Notes under the pieces: model-generated
The model's input: only the letters and a program-made list of their open reading frames with translations
Told to the model about the DNA's origin: nothing
The model's database searches: none
Shown: one piece after another, positions 39,889 through 50,746 of the stretch
Layout of the letters: each line of letters starts with the position of its first letter
Numbering within the stretch: the first letter of the stretch is position 1
Program-made: the position numbers and the translations under genes
Source: Oscheius dolichura
Lineage: Eukaryota; Nematoda; Chromadorea; Rhabditida; Rhabditidae
Assembly: GCA_932521035.1 (NCBI GenBank)
Contig: OW051493.1
Span: forward strand, 1,364,001-1,428,000
Length of the DNA: 64,000 nt
Direction of reading: 5' to 3'

Positions 39889-42800
39889 ATGACAATGGGA
39901 GACCTCTACCTCAATTATAATTCGACCCTCTTCATGTGTATTTTATATGTTACGCTAGGTAAGTTCAGCTACTTTTTATTAGTGACTAGAAGCTCTAATA
40001 TTTGGCACAGATACTTCCCAAGCTTAGCTCTACACAGCGTATGGGGTCTCCCTTCGGGAGACCAAAAAAAAGAGTCGTAACATAAGAGCTTTTTATATAA
40101 AAAGAAGAAAGCTAAAATTGGCCGCACTGTGGTCAAGACTTGGCGAACTTTCGCTAGAGCGCAGATGTCGTAATAAGCCACAACTTCGGTACTCTCTTTT
40201 GTACTATACTTGTAATCTAAAAAGGTCGCCCACTTTTGAATAATAGTCCTCTTTCCCACCAATTTTTGCCCAATTTCACTGGAAATTTGGAAAGGAATAC
40301 CCTGAAAATGGTCCCGAAACGTTTTACAATTGAACTACTGGTAAGCTACTCGTAAAAATAACAAAAAAAAATGCAAAGCAAAATCTGGGGAATAAGAACA
40401 CTGCAATGTGCAATATAAACATCACCCACCAAACATAAAAAACTGAATATTTCTTCCCATTTCAGGTACGATATCAGTGATCTGCAACACATTGAACCTG
40501 TTCATCTATTTTTCAAGTAGGAATCTATTGAAGAAATATCTCTACTTTTGCGCGCTGGACTTTGGAGAATTCGTCAATGGTAAGGCTTTTTATCCCCTTT
40601 TTTGGGGTCTGTTCCACCCCTTCTATAGTTTGTAAAACGTGAAACGGGCGTGCCGGGCGTTTGTGTCCGTATCTCGGGTATTTCTCGATGAATTTTTAAA
40701 ATTCAAAAGCCATATTGTAGAGCACGTCAAGACGATTCTAATGAGCCTAGTCATAGCTCAAACTGACCGGAAGAAAAGTCGCTAGCCTCACAAACTTTGA
40801 TAAAGGAACGTTACGTAACGCTTCCTGAGACCAATCTCGACCAAGTCAGCGTTTGTGAGGCTAGCGATTTTTCTTTCTCTCCGTTCGAGCTATGTGCACG
40901 CTGGTTAGAATCGTCTTGACGTGCTCTACAAGATGCAGGTTGAAGTTTTGAAATTGACCAAGAAATGCCCGAGATACGGACACAAACATCCGACACTCCA
41001 GTCTACGCCCGTTATTGGGCGTTTTGCCCATGTATGCTCATAAGAGAGATAGCTTATATACCTTGTTTTTTTTATTGGGGGAAATTTTTCGTGGCAAGAA
41101 TCACAAAAAATCACCGCGGAGCTATTTCTATCCTGATTGAAGCGAATAGAAGAATTGTAACGGTATACAGTTGACTAAAATTCAGTATAGAATGTTATCC
41201 ATTTGAATTAGGCGCAAATTATATGACCCCATTTTTTGACTGCTCCATAAAACAAAAAAACCCGAAAAAGATTTGGGAATCACCGACACGCAACAACTCG
41301 CATGGCTGTTCTTCGTTTAGTGAATGAAGATTCTCATTTTATGAATGCTCCATAAAACTTATAAAATTAGAGAATTTGATGGAAAAACGATCCCGTCCTA
41401 ATCGTCTGAAATTATTCCTTCCACTTTTGGAAAAACAAAAAAATGCCAGAAAAGTCAATTCATTCGCTGATATATCCTGGATTTTCTGGCTATTTTTGAC
41501 ATCCCGATGTTCCTGTTGGAATAAGCTGTGGTCTAAAATGTTGCTTATAAGATCTACTCGAAACCAAAAATAAGATATTTTAGGAGTAAGCTACATTCTG
41601 GTCGGCCTCGGACGAGGAATGGCCCTCCTGGGAGGATATATCGACGAGCCGATGACTGTCTACGAATGCTTTTTCAAGGTAAACATCTCTTTTCCAATGA
41701 AACTGATTTTGACTCGAAATATGTTTTTATTTTTACCAATAAAACCAAAAACATTTTTCTAATCAAAAGTCAAAACCTTTCATTTATCAGAGATTCTGGC
41801 CTCATGCACTGATTCTGGGCACCGAATTACCCGGCTATACGGTATTGTTGATATCAACGGAGCGGATATTCGCTGTTATGAAACCGGCCCTCTATAATCG
41901 GATATTTATGGGCAAGTATAAAGTCTTCCTACTGGCTATTATACCGACGGCTGGAGTGGTAAGTAATACACGTTTGTTACGTACTATTAGTGTCTAAAAA
42001 ACCGAAAATAGATTTTATTGGAGTACTGAAACATTTGAGGATTTTGTTCTCCAATCCCAAAATGGTCACGAACGGAGGCATATTACTGTAACTCTATTCG
42101 TTAGAAAAGAACCATAATACATGAGGAAAAAAATAACACCTTTCCCAACATAGAAGAGTCTTTATCCAAATGTTGAAATCTCAAAAGTGAAGTCACGGAA
42201 TAGCCAAATGTTTTATATTTACTCTAAAAATAAAAACAATTAGGGCAGTTGATAATTGCCTGTGTTGCTGAAGTTTCCTCTTCTTCTTTTCTAAAATGCT
42301 TCATGTCTGCTAGAAGACGGAGAATTTTTTTATAGCGCCAGGATTTTGCCTCCCTTTGCCAAAAATAATAAAGGAAGAACACTTTCTAATTACCGTGTCA
42401 TTGAGTTTCGCGATATTTCTCTCTCTACTACTATGGACCGATCAATGTCTACAAATATCTGAAAGCCTTTTATGCAACCAGTAAATCCTCTAACAAAAAC
42501 CCAATCAAAGTTTCCAGAATACAAGGAAGCTAAATCAGTCCTGGCCGCCGGCGGCGCGCGGCTTCCTAGTCCTCTTCTTCTCCAAAATATTTCTTGTCTG
42601 CTACAAAATTAACGTTCTTTATAACGGCGTTTTTCGTCGTTCGAGCCGTGACCCGTCAAAAATAGCCATCAAAAAAGAAATCGTGTAGAAATTGAATCAT
42701 ATTGACTGGCTAATGCCTAAAAATGTATGATAGGCTTTTATGCAACTGGTAGAACCTGTTAAAAGCCAATAAAAGTTTCCAAAATACAGGGAAGACAGGC

Positions 42801-45623
42801 TAAATCAGTATTTTTGGCATGACGGCGTAAAAATGTTTTAAATCTGCTAGAAAAGGAATAATGGGTGGTACAAATGGTCAGCCTGTCCTGCGATATGTCG
42901 TTTTATGAAACATAAATGTTACAGTAATCCCCCTCCTCATTTCCAGACTTCCGTCATCGTCGGTGGAATATCCGCCCTGGGAGTGGAGAAGACCCGAATA
43001 GTCAAGAACCAAATGTGTCCAATAATATCCAGCACCTCCCAGTGGTATTCAACCTATCACTTTTCGGCTATTGTTCTCATCTACGCCGTCTCTTTTGTCT
43101 GCCTGCTAATCATCAAATACAGAACAAGGGTGAGTTATTTCCTGTTAGATTCAAAGTCCCGTACTTACTGATTTGAAGTTTGAAATGGCGGGATTATAAC
43201 GGTTCAATGGAACAGAAAAACACCGAAATAGACTTACCATTTCAGTTTTTGCCAATATTTGTTGATGTTTCACTGGTCCAATAAGAATCACAAAATGCGG
43301 TAAAAACTGGTACGATAGGCCAGCAAAGATTTTGAAGCAATTTCACAGTAATCCAGGCAAGGCTACCCCATTTTCTAAACTTTCCATTCCCATATAGAGG
43401 CATACTGTAATGGGATTACGGTAGTTCAACGAAAAAGAACGGTCAAAAAGGGACGCTTTTCGTCATTCCCAGGTCAATTTGTTTATGTTCTAGCGGTCAA
43501 ATAAGAACTATTCAATAGGTGAAAGTCTGATAGCTTTGCCGTTTCTTGGTGATATTTTGAATAAGACTACGGTAACGCGATCAAGGTATCCTACTTTTGA
43601 AGCCTCATCAATTTTTTTTTGGTCAAAGAGCAAATGAAGCCGAAAAAAGGTTCCTACTCCATCTGGTTTGCTATGTTGAAATAATTAAAGGAACTGTCAA
43701 ATACTGAGAGATTCACGAAGTTGCCTGATTCCGTTCACGGGTCCCGAAACGATAGCGCGCCCGCCTTGTTATTATGCGGGGGATGTAGCTCATTCGATGT
43801 GATTTTTGACGCTGATTCGGATGATGTTTTCCATTTTTCATAAAAATGCTAAATTTGGGCTGTAGAAGTGTCCATGAAACGCATTTTGTCTGTTGTAGCC
43901 GTCTTATGAGAACAGTTCAATTATATTGCCCATACTTTTATAATTTTTGATAGTATTACTTTGCAACAATTCTACGGTATGTGTTCGTTCATACAGACCG
44001 AGTTGGCTCCTTTTTCTACTGTCGAAGGGGGTTTAGCAAACAATAATAGGTCGAAAAGATCCTTGAAGCATATTCTCTTTTCTTGGGGAATTACTCAAAT
44101 TCCTACGAAAAACAAAGGAAAGTCTCTGAATTTTGTTGTTAAAATGTTTTGGAACTGTCTTATAACTGTCTTGAGTTCATTGGAAATATTTATTTTTTTC
44201 CAGAAATATTCGACGCAGCGGAGCCGTGACTCTAGAATAGGACTGATGTTAGCCATCTCCGGGTCTTCTATCCTGTTGATCGGCTCTTCTTCCTATGTTA
44301 TGTTGATGACCAGCTGGAATCTCGGGGTCTATGACAACGTCGTCGTCGCAATAACATACGGCATGCCGGGGTGAGTCCAGATTTCTATAGATTACAGTAA
44401 TACTCGGGGAAAATGCCCTCGAGAATAGTCAAAACCCTAAACGTAACGCTGATTTTTTGGGCTAGCAGATAAATAAACACTTGTATATCTGAAAGAAGCC
44501 ATTTATCCAGAAAATGGTACAAAATTAATTGTATTCCATTGTGGATACAAATTTTACGGTTCGCCAAAGAAATTAGTGTGAGTTTTACAGGGTAATCTAA
44601 AACAATGATGAAAAAGAGTCTCCATTGGTTTCTTGCTACTGTAACTTCATTTTGAAACATGCTGCTCCCTGAAAATACGGTTCCCAACGGCCAGAACCTC
44701 CCAGAAATCCCGTAAAATAGACCGAACTCTAAAATCTCGACCCCTGCTTATACAGAACCCAATCTACGACTCGGTATTAACTAAAAAGTAAGCTCTAATA
44801 AAACCATCGGGTCCTGGTCCGCTTGTTCTCCTTATAATGTTTTGGCGCAACCTTAAAAACATTCGGAAATTCTATTTTCAGTGAACTGGCATCAAGTAGA
44901 AAATATCGCTTCAATCAGGATAGAAATAGCTCCGCGGTGATTTTTTGTGATTCTTGCCACGAAAAATTTCCCCCAATATAAGCTATCTCTCTTGTGAGCA
45001 TACATGGGCAAAACGCCCAATTTCGGGCGCGCCCGTTTTCGCCCGAATTTGCCCATGTATGCTTGTGAGAGGGGGTCGATACTTTGAAGACTCAAAAAGT
45101 AAAGAATACGGTATTTCCAGCTAGAAAGCCACCATTATAAATCCATTTTACCGTGCCCAAAAAGCTGGACGGGGTGGGAAGAAGGCGCTATGGGAGCCTG
45201 AGAGCGTCTCCTCAGCTTCTTGGGTCTATTGAAACAGCGATCGACCGGGATTTTCAGTTCGCAATTTTGAATTTTCCCCCACCGCTTCAGGATAACTGTT
45301 TATAGAGCTTACAGCTGGAATCTACACTGAATCGTACTTGGGGACTCTAAAACTTCCACTGAAAACTCGAATATTTTGCAGATTTCTCTCCGTCACGAAC
45401 ACAATAATCAACATGATATTTCGAGCCGAGCTGAGGCATCAGCTGCTCTATTTATGCGGATTACGGTAAGTTTTCCCCGTTCAAAAACAGACAAACAATA
45501 ATAATGTTCAGAGAGAAACGAGCCAACACAACTATGGGTTTCATGACGACAGCGTCAGTGAATAAAGTCGTCCCATTGAAGGAATCTACCGTTATGCCCA
45601 TGTTTATGATCAGGAAAAAATGA
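39889..45623 (+). CDS. Nematode serpentine (7TM) chemoreceptor
   Basis: Eight exons (39889-39958, 40466-40579, 41584-41678, 41791-41958, 42947-43129, 44204-44370, 45382-45465, 45512-45623) join in phase to 330 residues. Hydrophobic segments: CILYVTLGTISVICNTLNLF (TM1), the VSYILVGLGRGMALLGG region, GYTVLLISTERIFAVMKPAL (TM3 plus the intracellular ERxxAV..P signature), YKVFLLAIIPTAGVTSVIVG, FSAIVLIYAVSFVCLLIIKY, IGLMLAISGSSILLIGSSSY, and a TM7 ending FLSVTNTIINMIFRAEL. The sequence fits the nematode chemosensory GPCR superfamily (srsx-like or a relative); the exact class is uncertain. Such receptors act in sensory cilia. Introns of about 0.5-1.1 kb are unusual for this window and contain MITEs. 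No stop or frameshift. Confidence 0.82.
40645..41011. mobile_element. Full-length MITE of the GTTACGTAAC family, in receptor intron 2
   Basis: A 367-bp imperfect palindrome around GTTACGTAAC (40810-40819). The left arm has CGTTTGTGTCCGTATCTCGG, GTAGAGCACGTCAAGACGAT and GCTAGCCTCACAAACTTT; the right arm has the reverse complements. This is the reference copy: the others (16319-16502, 48748-48930, 50548-50727, and fragments at 1846-1905 and 15690-15770) are halves or pieces. Confidence 0.8.
41013..41155. repeat. Dispersed repeat, plus orientation
   Basis: From GGGCGTTTTGCCCATGTATG through GGCAAGAATCACAAAAAATC to TGATTGAAGCGAATAG. It is found in reverse complement at about 44906-45060 in intron 6 of the same receptor gene. 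Adjacent to the full MITE, so the two may form one composite element. Confidence 0.65.
43687..43890. mobile_element. MITE with TTTAAAGGAAC-type end, in receptor intron 5
   Basis: Homologous to 12259-12506: ATTAAAGGAACTGTCAAATA at the start, then the conserved block with GGGTCCCGAAACGATAGCGC and GGGGGATGTAGCTCATTC. The distal end is diverged or truncated after about 43860. Confidence 0.65.
44896..45060. repeat. Dispersed repeat, inverted copy in receptor intron 6
   Basis: Reverse complement of 41013-41155, ending with a GGGCGCGCCCG palindrome and CCCATGTATGC arms. The two copies in one pre-mRNA could pair over roughly 130 bases. Confidence 0.6.
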
Positions 45624-45649
45624 AAAGAACCTCAATAAATTGTACAAAT

Positions 45650-46060
45650 TATGGTTTTACTTGAGCTTTTTTTTGAAGGTCCCAGATCAGAAATGAAGAA
45701 AAGAACGGCCCTCAATAATTTTATGTTCTGGCTAAATCATAAAAACTGGAAATATTTTCACTTTTATTTCCACGAAAGGTTATGCTTTTCATACAGCAAA
45801 ATGTTTCACTTCCCATTTATATCGACTTCCACATTCCTCGGTCATTGAGTCTCTGCCATAAATCCCCAAAAACGATGCCATTCCTCTTTTCTTTAGAGGT
45901 TATCAGGTATTTTTCAATCTTTCTTCCTATAGTACTAGATCGTCCAAATTCCATGAATTCAACTGGTAAAAGAGCCTCCACCAAGTCCTTCTTCATTTGA
46001 AGTGGAAAAGAGAACTCGCAACTGAAGAGAAACTTTTTTACTTTAAAGGAAGCCACAGGG
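45650..46060. other. Intergenic, nothing recognised
   Basis: AT-rich DNA after the receptor gene; no coding or repeat feature supported. Confidence 0.35.
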
Positions 46061-46066
46061 ATCTAG

Positions 46067-46735
46067 GCGGATCCGTTTGTTAAAAAGAGGAATCTCAATA
46101 AAAAGGGTGATTTGGGAGAGCCTACAAAAAGGGAACAATAAGGAAAACCCCAAAGGACACAACAAAAAGAGAACAATATTCGTTCAGTTAAAATATAACC
46201 AAATCACGGCTACCGGTTAGGATCGACAACTTTCAGTCTTCTACTTTGATTTTTCCTTTTTATTTATAATCTACGAGGGGGGCTGCCGCCCCCCTCGACC
46301 CCCCGCCCAGGCCCGTCATATCAGTATGCTCTTATTCATGGGAAGAAGCCTGTTTGAAATGCTTACATCTACATCGTATTCTACTTTTCCCTACTTTCAT
46401 TCTTTTCAACTTACGAGGGGGGCTGCCGCCCCCCTCGACCCCCCGCATATGTCCGCTTTGTCAGTATTTTGTGTCATGGAAATACCCGTTCCCAGAGACA
46501 ATGCCTTCATTTTTTTCCCAGAGTCCTATTTTCCATGGCTGAACATAATTCATTGCCGAAAATAGCAGAGAAAGGGCAATATCCAAAAAGATAGCCGTGA
46601 TTTGGTTATATTTTAACTGAACGAATATTGTTCTCTTTTTGTTGTGTCCTTTGGGGTTTTCCTTATTGTTCCCTTTTTGTAGGCTCTCCCAAATCACCCT
46701 TTTTATTGAGATTCCTCTTTTTAACAAACGGATTG
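46067..46735. mobile_element. Foldback element with about 142-bp inverted ends
   Basis: The sequence from GATCCGTTTGTTAAAAAGAG (46067 on) to CCAAATCACGGCT (46210) is found in reverse complement at 46594-46735 with essentially no mismatches. The loop contains two direct copies of a 34-bp G/C-rich motif (ACGAGGGGGGCTGCCGCCCC and following) at 46273-46306 and 46410-46446. No transposase. The long perfect arms suggest recent insertion. Confidence 0.75.
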
Positions 46736-46974
46736 TTCGCTTTTTGTTGATATTCGGTAGAATATCATGGATCTTAAAGCTTGCGCCGCGAAAATAAGAG
46801 ACACAACAAAAAAATTGTAGTGTCCAACAAAGCCACGAATGAGGTCGTTTTAGGAAGCATTTACGGCTCTACAGTCCAACTGCTAGAACAAATGCGCTCT
46901 TCAAAAAATAAGAAAGCCACGGCGAGGGAGCGCCGCAGCTGCTTGATGGGCGAAATTTGCTGGCCATTTAAAAA

Positions 46975-47355
46975 AAAAGTGAATACAACGTTCGATCGGG
47001 CTCAAAGAGCTGATCAAAATCATCTATCAAACTTTTATTTTCCGTGGAAATCATCCATTTTCCAAAAATTGTCCATTGGCCAAATAGCGCAGTGGGTTTG
47101 GGCAAAACAAGATAAAACGGAGTATAAAAGATTGACGCCGAGCGGGATCGAACCCTCGACCTATTGAGCCGTAATTTCAATACGCACTGGGTATTCAGTT
47201 TTTTTTCGGAATTTCGCAATCACATGGAATTATTTTTTGGTTTGGTTTATCAGATCGGCAACACGGAGATCTACCTAGGAAGTGTTCATATGCCCCGTAA
47301 AGCCGTCTCTGTCAAAAGTTATGAGGTCATTGACAGAACTTACCCTTCACCCTAG
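46975..47355. mobile_element. Second element of the tRNA-like inverted-repeat family
   Basis: Shares GATCGGGCTCAAAGAGCTGA, TTTTATTTTCCGTGGAAA, GACGCCGAGCGGGATCGAAC and TTTCAATACGCACTG with 27209-27864. It ends GGTCATTGACAGAACTTACC then CCTTCACCCTAG, the inverse of the start of the 27.2-kb copy. It therefore shows what the true terminus of the family looks like (CTAGGGT-type). Shorter and internally deleted. Confidence 0.65.
47086..47190. pseudogene. tRNA-like pieces inside the element
   Basis: Plus strand: TAGCGCAGTGGG (47086-47097) fits box A. Minus strand: GGTTCGATCCC (47154-47144) fits box B, with CCAGTGCGTA (47190-47181) as a partial box A. Same head-to-head arrangement as at 27.5-27.75 kb, but degraded. 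Confidence 0.4.
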
Positions 47356-47356
47356 T

Positions 47357-47820
47357 AGCTGAAAAACTAATCCATCTACCTAATTTTTTTATTACATATT
47401 CGGAATCAGTGTAAAAAACTGTATATATATCTGTTTTGAAAAGGTTTTTAGATGGGCACACAACCTTGTTCAAAAAAGACCACAGCGAAAAGCACCCCAT
47501 CGACGAAGTGCCGCATCTGTTTGATGCTCTGGCTCTTCCATTTTTTTAGCCAACTTTCATGAAAATTGGTACCAAGGTGTAAAAGACCATCCCAAATAAG
47601 ATAGCCATGTCACACTTCCAAAATTCTGTAGCCGAAAAGAGCTACCGAAACAATCATCAAAAAATATTGTTGACGCAATAGCTTAAAAACTAACCCACCA
47701 ACCCAATTGTTTTATTACATATTCAGAATTAGCGTAAAAAACTGTATATATAGCTGCTTTGTAAAAGTTTTTCAATGCGTACAAAAAGTTTTGAAAAAAA
47801 AGAGCCACAGCGGGAAGAGC
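47357..47820. repeat. Direct duplication of about 135 bp
   Basis: 47357-47490 and 47685-47820 share AAAAAACTGTATATAT, TTTTTATTACATATTC and CCACAGCG with about 80% identity. Both end in CCACAGCGG-type sequence, which expands into a short tandem repeat at the second copy. Confidence 0.55.
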
Positions 47821-47890
47821 CACAGCGGAAAGAGCCACAGCGGAAAGCGCCACAGCGGGCGGACGCAGACGGCGGACGGCGGACGGCGCC
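47803..47890. repeat. Short tandem repeats GAGCCACAGCGGAAA and GGACGGC
   Basis: Four 15-bp units (about 47803-47860) followed by GGACGCAGACGGCGGACGGC repeats to 47890. Likely slippage products; the open frames across them are by-products. Confidence 0.7.
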
Positions 47891-48106
47891 ACTTTTCAAA
47901 ACACGTTTGTAGTCGTAGCTCATCTATTTTATGGGCAAATTTCATGAAAATTGGTCACTAGGGGTAATCAACTACGAGGAAAACGATGGTGAAGTCAGAT
48001 TTTTGATATCTTCTAACTGAAAAAAGTTACACCATTAAAATCAAAAAAAGGGCTTGGCATGTGCTCTGAGTAAACCCAAATCACGCCCGGCGCTTCGCGC
48101 CGGGCT

Positions 48107-48333
48107 CGATTACTGTAGCTGAAGAAAATGGGGCCGGGAAGTCTACCGTTTCAAGAAAAACGGAATACAACATCAGAACCGGCGTCAAAAACTGAATCAA
48201 ATGAACTAGGGTTCAGCCAATTTCCCCTTTTCTGTGACCAGTATTGTCGCAAAACAGAAACGCGTTTGCCTGATCGGGTGCAGTCGTTGCGGGACCATTG
48301 CACCCGCGCCGAGGTCCCTGTGGGTTCCTTTAA
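48107..48333. mobile_element. Diverged copy of the TTTAAAGGAAC MITE
   Basis: Shares the internal order of the 4449-4694 family (TACTGTAG near one end, GCGTCAAAA, AATCAAATGAACTAGGG, a GTTTGCCTGATC segment) and ends GGGTTCCTTTAA. Identity is low, so it is an old copy. Confidence 0.45.
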
Positions 48334-48404
48334 TACTTTTTGCCAACCTCCAAGCTTTATACGTTTTGGTCAAAATATAAAAAAATATCGGTGGATAGTA
48401 CACC

Positions 48405-48495
48405 CGATTCCAGGGATTCCTGACGACAGTATCCATCGAAAAGTCGCCCCATTGAAGTAATCTACCGCCATGCCCATGTTTATGATCAGGAAACC
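48405..48495 (+). pseudogene. Fragment of the serpentine receptor last exon
   Basis: CCATTGAAGTAATCTACC and ATGCCCATGTTTATGATCAG match 45540-45620, the C-terminal exon, at roughly 80% over about 85 bp. A missing base shifts the frame and creates a stop. No other receptor exon is nearby, so only the 3' end was copied or survives. Confidence 0.6.
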
Positions 48496-48544
48496 GCGAA
48501 GCGCTGCGCGTTATTTGTGTTTATCCCTGTGAGAGGCTAAATTG

Positions 48545-48600
48545 CGTAATGACGTTTGTGCGTATAACTCTTTTTCCTTCGGAAGAACCGCAATTTTTTT
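48545..48600. repeat. 58-bp dispersed repeat (copy 2)
   Basis: Same as 36281-36338, here followed by GATTGCGCCGAGTGCGCC, an unrelated sequence. Confidence 0.6.
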
Positions 48601-48747
48601 TGATTGCGCCGAGTGCGCCGTACAAAATTGCACTAGTGACGTGGGGGCGGCAGCCCAAGAGAAGTGAAAAAAAGTCAAAAATAGCCGTTATTTGTGGTAT
48701 TGTTCCCCTTTTGTAGATTCCTCTCCATTTCCCAATATTGTTCAAGC

Positions 48748-48930
48748 GTTACGTAACGTTCCTTTATCAAAGTTTGTGAGGCTAGCGACTTTTCTTCCTG
48801 TCCGTTTGAGCTATGACCAGGCTCATTAGAATCGTCTTGATGTGCTCTACAAGATGGTTTTTGAATTTTAAAATTCATCGAGAAATACCCGAGATACGGA
48901 CACAAACGCCTGACACGCCCGTTTTACGCC
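48748..48930. mobile_element. Half copy of the GTTACGTAAC MITE
   Basis: Begins at the central palindrome (48748-48757) and runs through the right arm to CACAAACGCCTGACACGCCCG. Directly upstream (48680-48745) is sequence similar to the arm of the 46.07-kb foldback element, so elements are nested here. Confidence 0.65.
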
Positions 48931-48959
48931 CGAAAACGGGCGCGCTTGCCCATGTATGC

Positions 48960-49855
48960 CGGTTTCCACAAGTCGAGATCATTTCATTCCACGTCTTTTT
49001 CCAACTAGAATACCTCTATTTCATGTTCTTTCATTCTTCTCTTTGGTCTCTCTTCGAAAACGAATTCTATAAACCCCCGGAATATTAGGAACTATGCAAA
49101 GAGAGAATTAAAGAGTCTGCTTATTACTTTCTCTGTTAGAACTGCTCTATATTGTGGACTTGAAACGAAACAATACATTGGGCCCACTGCGTATAAATCT
49201 CAAATTCTTCTGTTTTACTGGCAAAAAAGGGCGATCCCCCGTTTTCTACCGTCTCTTTTGCTTAGCAACCACGGCCTCGCGCCGCCCAAAAAATGGTTCC
49301 CCAACGTCCGCGTCATAAACATTTCGAATCGTGGCTTTGTTTTTCGTCACCTCGTCTCTCCTCTCTTCTTCTTTTCCAGTTCTCCTCTAATTCCACTTTT
49401 TCAGTGTCATATATATACTCACTTTTTGGAATTCTATTAGAAAAAAGGAAAGAACAGTTCTCCTAGAGGAAATGGTAAGTAATTGGAAGGGGAATTAGAT
49501 TATTGTGGTAAAAATGAATCAAAAGACATTGAATGGAAACGTTTTTACCTTCCTACTAGAACATTATAAAGATAAATATTTCAGATTTGACCATAACATC
49601 GCCCATGGAGAAAATATGCTGGTCCAGCTCCCCCAAAGGGCACCCAAATTGGCCGTAACATCCTTGGAAGACAGCCTCGTGGGTTGATTTCGACCCAAAC
49701 TTGATCGTTGACATCAAGCGAATGCGGCATATGTAAGTAGCCGGGAAAATCACAAAAATCTCCTTTTAGCGGATCGTAAACGACGGATATTCTGCATGCC
49801 TCATAATGCAATTCAGCTTGAGCCCCAGTTTATTTTGAGTTTGGTCAGAACTTTG
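48960..49855. other. No firm gene; one coding-like frame on the minus strand
   Basis: At about 49840-49581 the minus strand has an 80-residue open frame (ELHYEACRISVVYDPLKGDF ... DVNDQVWVEINPRG) that looks like a protein-domain fragment. No splice partners were identified and I do not recognise the family. The rest is non-coding as far as I can see. Confidence 0.3.
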
Positions 49856-49859
49856 AAAA

Positions 49860-50163
49860 ATGGAGTCTAATGGCCAGGGAGGGGGCATCACTTCCGGGCC
49901 GGTCTTTGACTACAGAGTAAGAAATAATTCTAACCAGGTTTCAGGTCAAAATCGGGGACTTTAGGAGTGTGAAGATGATACCCCTCGTTCTGGACTGGCT
50001 TTTCCATCGAGAGAATACCGTACGCCTGACAGGTCTTGCATGGCATTCAGAGGATGTGGACTTTGGATACCTGGAGCCTTGGAGCAATGGTGAGTTCTTT
50101 CCCTTTTCCTTTATTTTTCGGATATTTGTTTCAGGTCGAAGAATCCTCGGGAAATGCTGCTAA
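49860..50163 (+). CDS. Small predicted protein, unknown
   Basis: Exons 49860-49916, 49945-50089 and 50135-50163 join in phase to about 76 residues: MESNGQGGGITSGPVFDYR, VKIGDFRSVKMIPLVLDWLF, HRENTVRLTGLAWHSEDVDF, then GRRILGKCC-stop. All introns have GT donors and TTTCAG acceptors and are about 28-45 nt (the first is only 28, at the lower limit). Family unknown. It may be the remains of a larger gene, possibly upstream exons of the kinase remnant 0.5 kb away. Confidence 0.4.
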
Positions 50164-50547
50164 AGTAAAGCAGAAGATCTCCGACGCGTGGCTGGTCAGT
50201 GAATCCTGTCGCCGTTCCGAAGAAAGAGAGCTTCTCGAGAATTGACAGAATCAACTAGTACTACAAGGATCGATTTCCCAGGCGCAATGCCCTTCTATTC
50301 CATTTTATCTTTTCGTTTCAGGAGTTCTCCCCCTTCCTCTAGCAGTACATCTTCGATCAACCTGCCGGATTCCTCTGGCTCTTCGTCTACAGATCGCTCC
50401 CACTCGATCTTCTCCGGCCTACCCCATCCCACCCATTCGTTGCCGTTTCTCACTTCCTCACTGTCTCTTTCCAAATGAATTATAATTGTAGTTGTCAATT
50501 CCTTCGCTTTCTATAACTCGAAGTGGCTGCGGTACATGGGTAAACGT

Positions 50548-50727
50548 CCGGCCGGGCGTGTCGCGTTACGTAACATTTCTTCAGTCAGAGTTTGTGAGGC
50601 TACAGATTGCTTTGTCTGGACGGTTGAGATGTGACCGGGTTTGTTAGAATCGTCTTTTTGTGCTCTCCAACTAGGTCTTTGAAATTTTGAAATCGACGAA
50701 GAAATCACCGAGATACGGACACAAACA
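50548..50727. mobile_element. Half copy of the GTTACGTAAC MITE upstream of the kinase remnant
   Basis: Central palindrome GTTACGTAAC at 50565-50574, then the right arm to GAGATACGGACACAAAC (50710-50726). It ends 20 bp before the first kinase exon that can be recognised, exactly where the kinase N-lobe would be expected. Confidence 0.65.
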
Positions 50728-50746
50728 ACAGCTAACCACTTCCCAG

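Noticed and set aside
46781-47167. 128-residue frame with basic start
   Set aside because: It runs into the tRNA-like foldback element and shows no domain; chance frame.
47683-47961. Ala/Val/Leu- and Ser/His/Gly-repeat frames
   Set aside because: By-products of the 15-bp CCACAGCGG tandem repeat.
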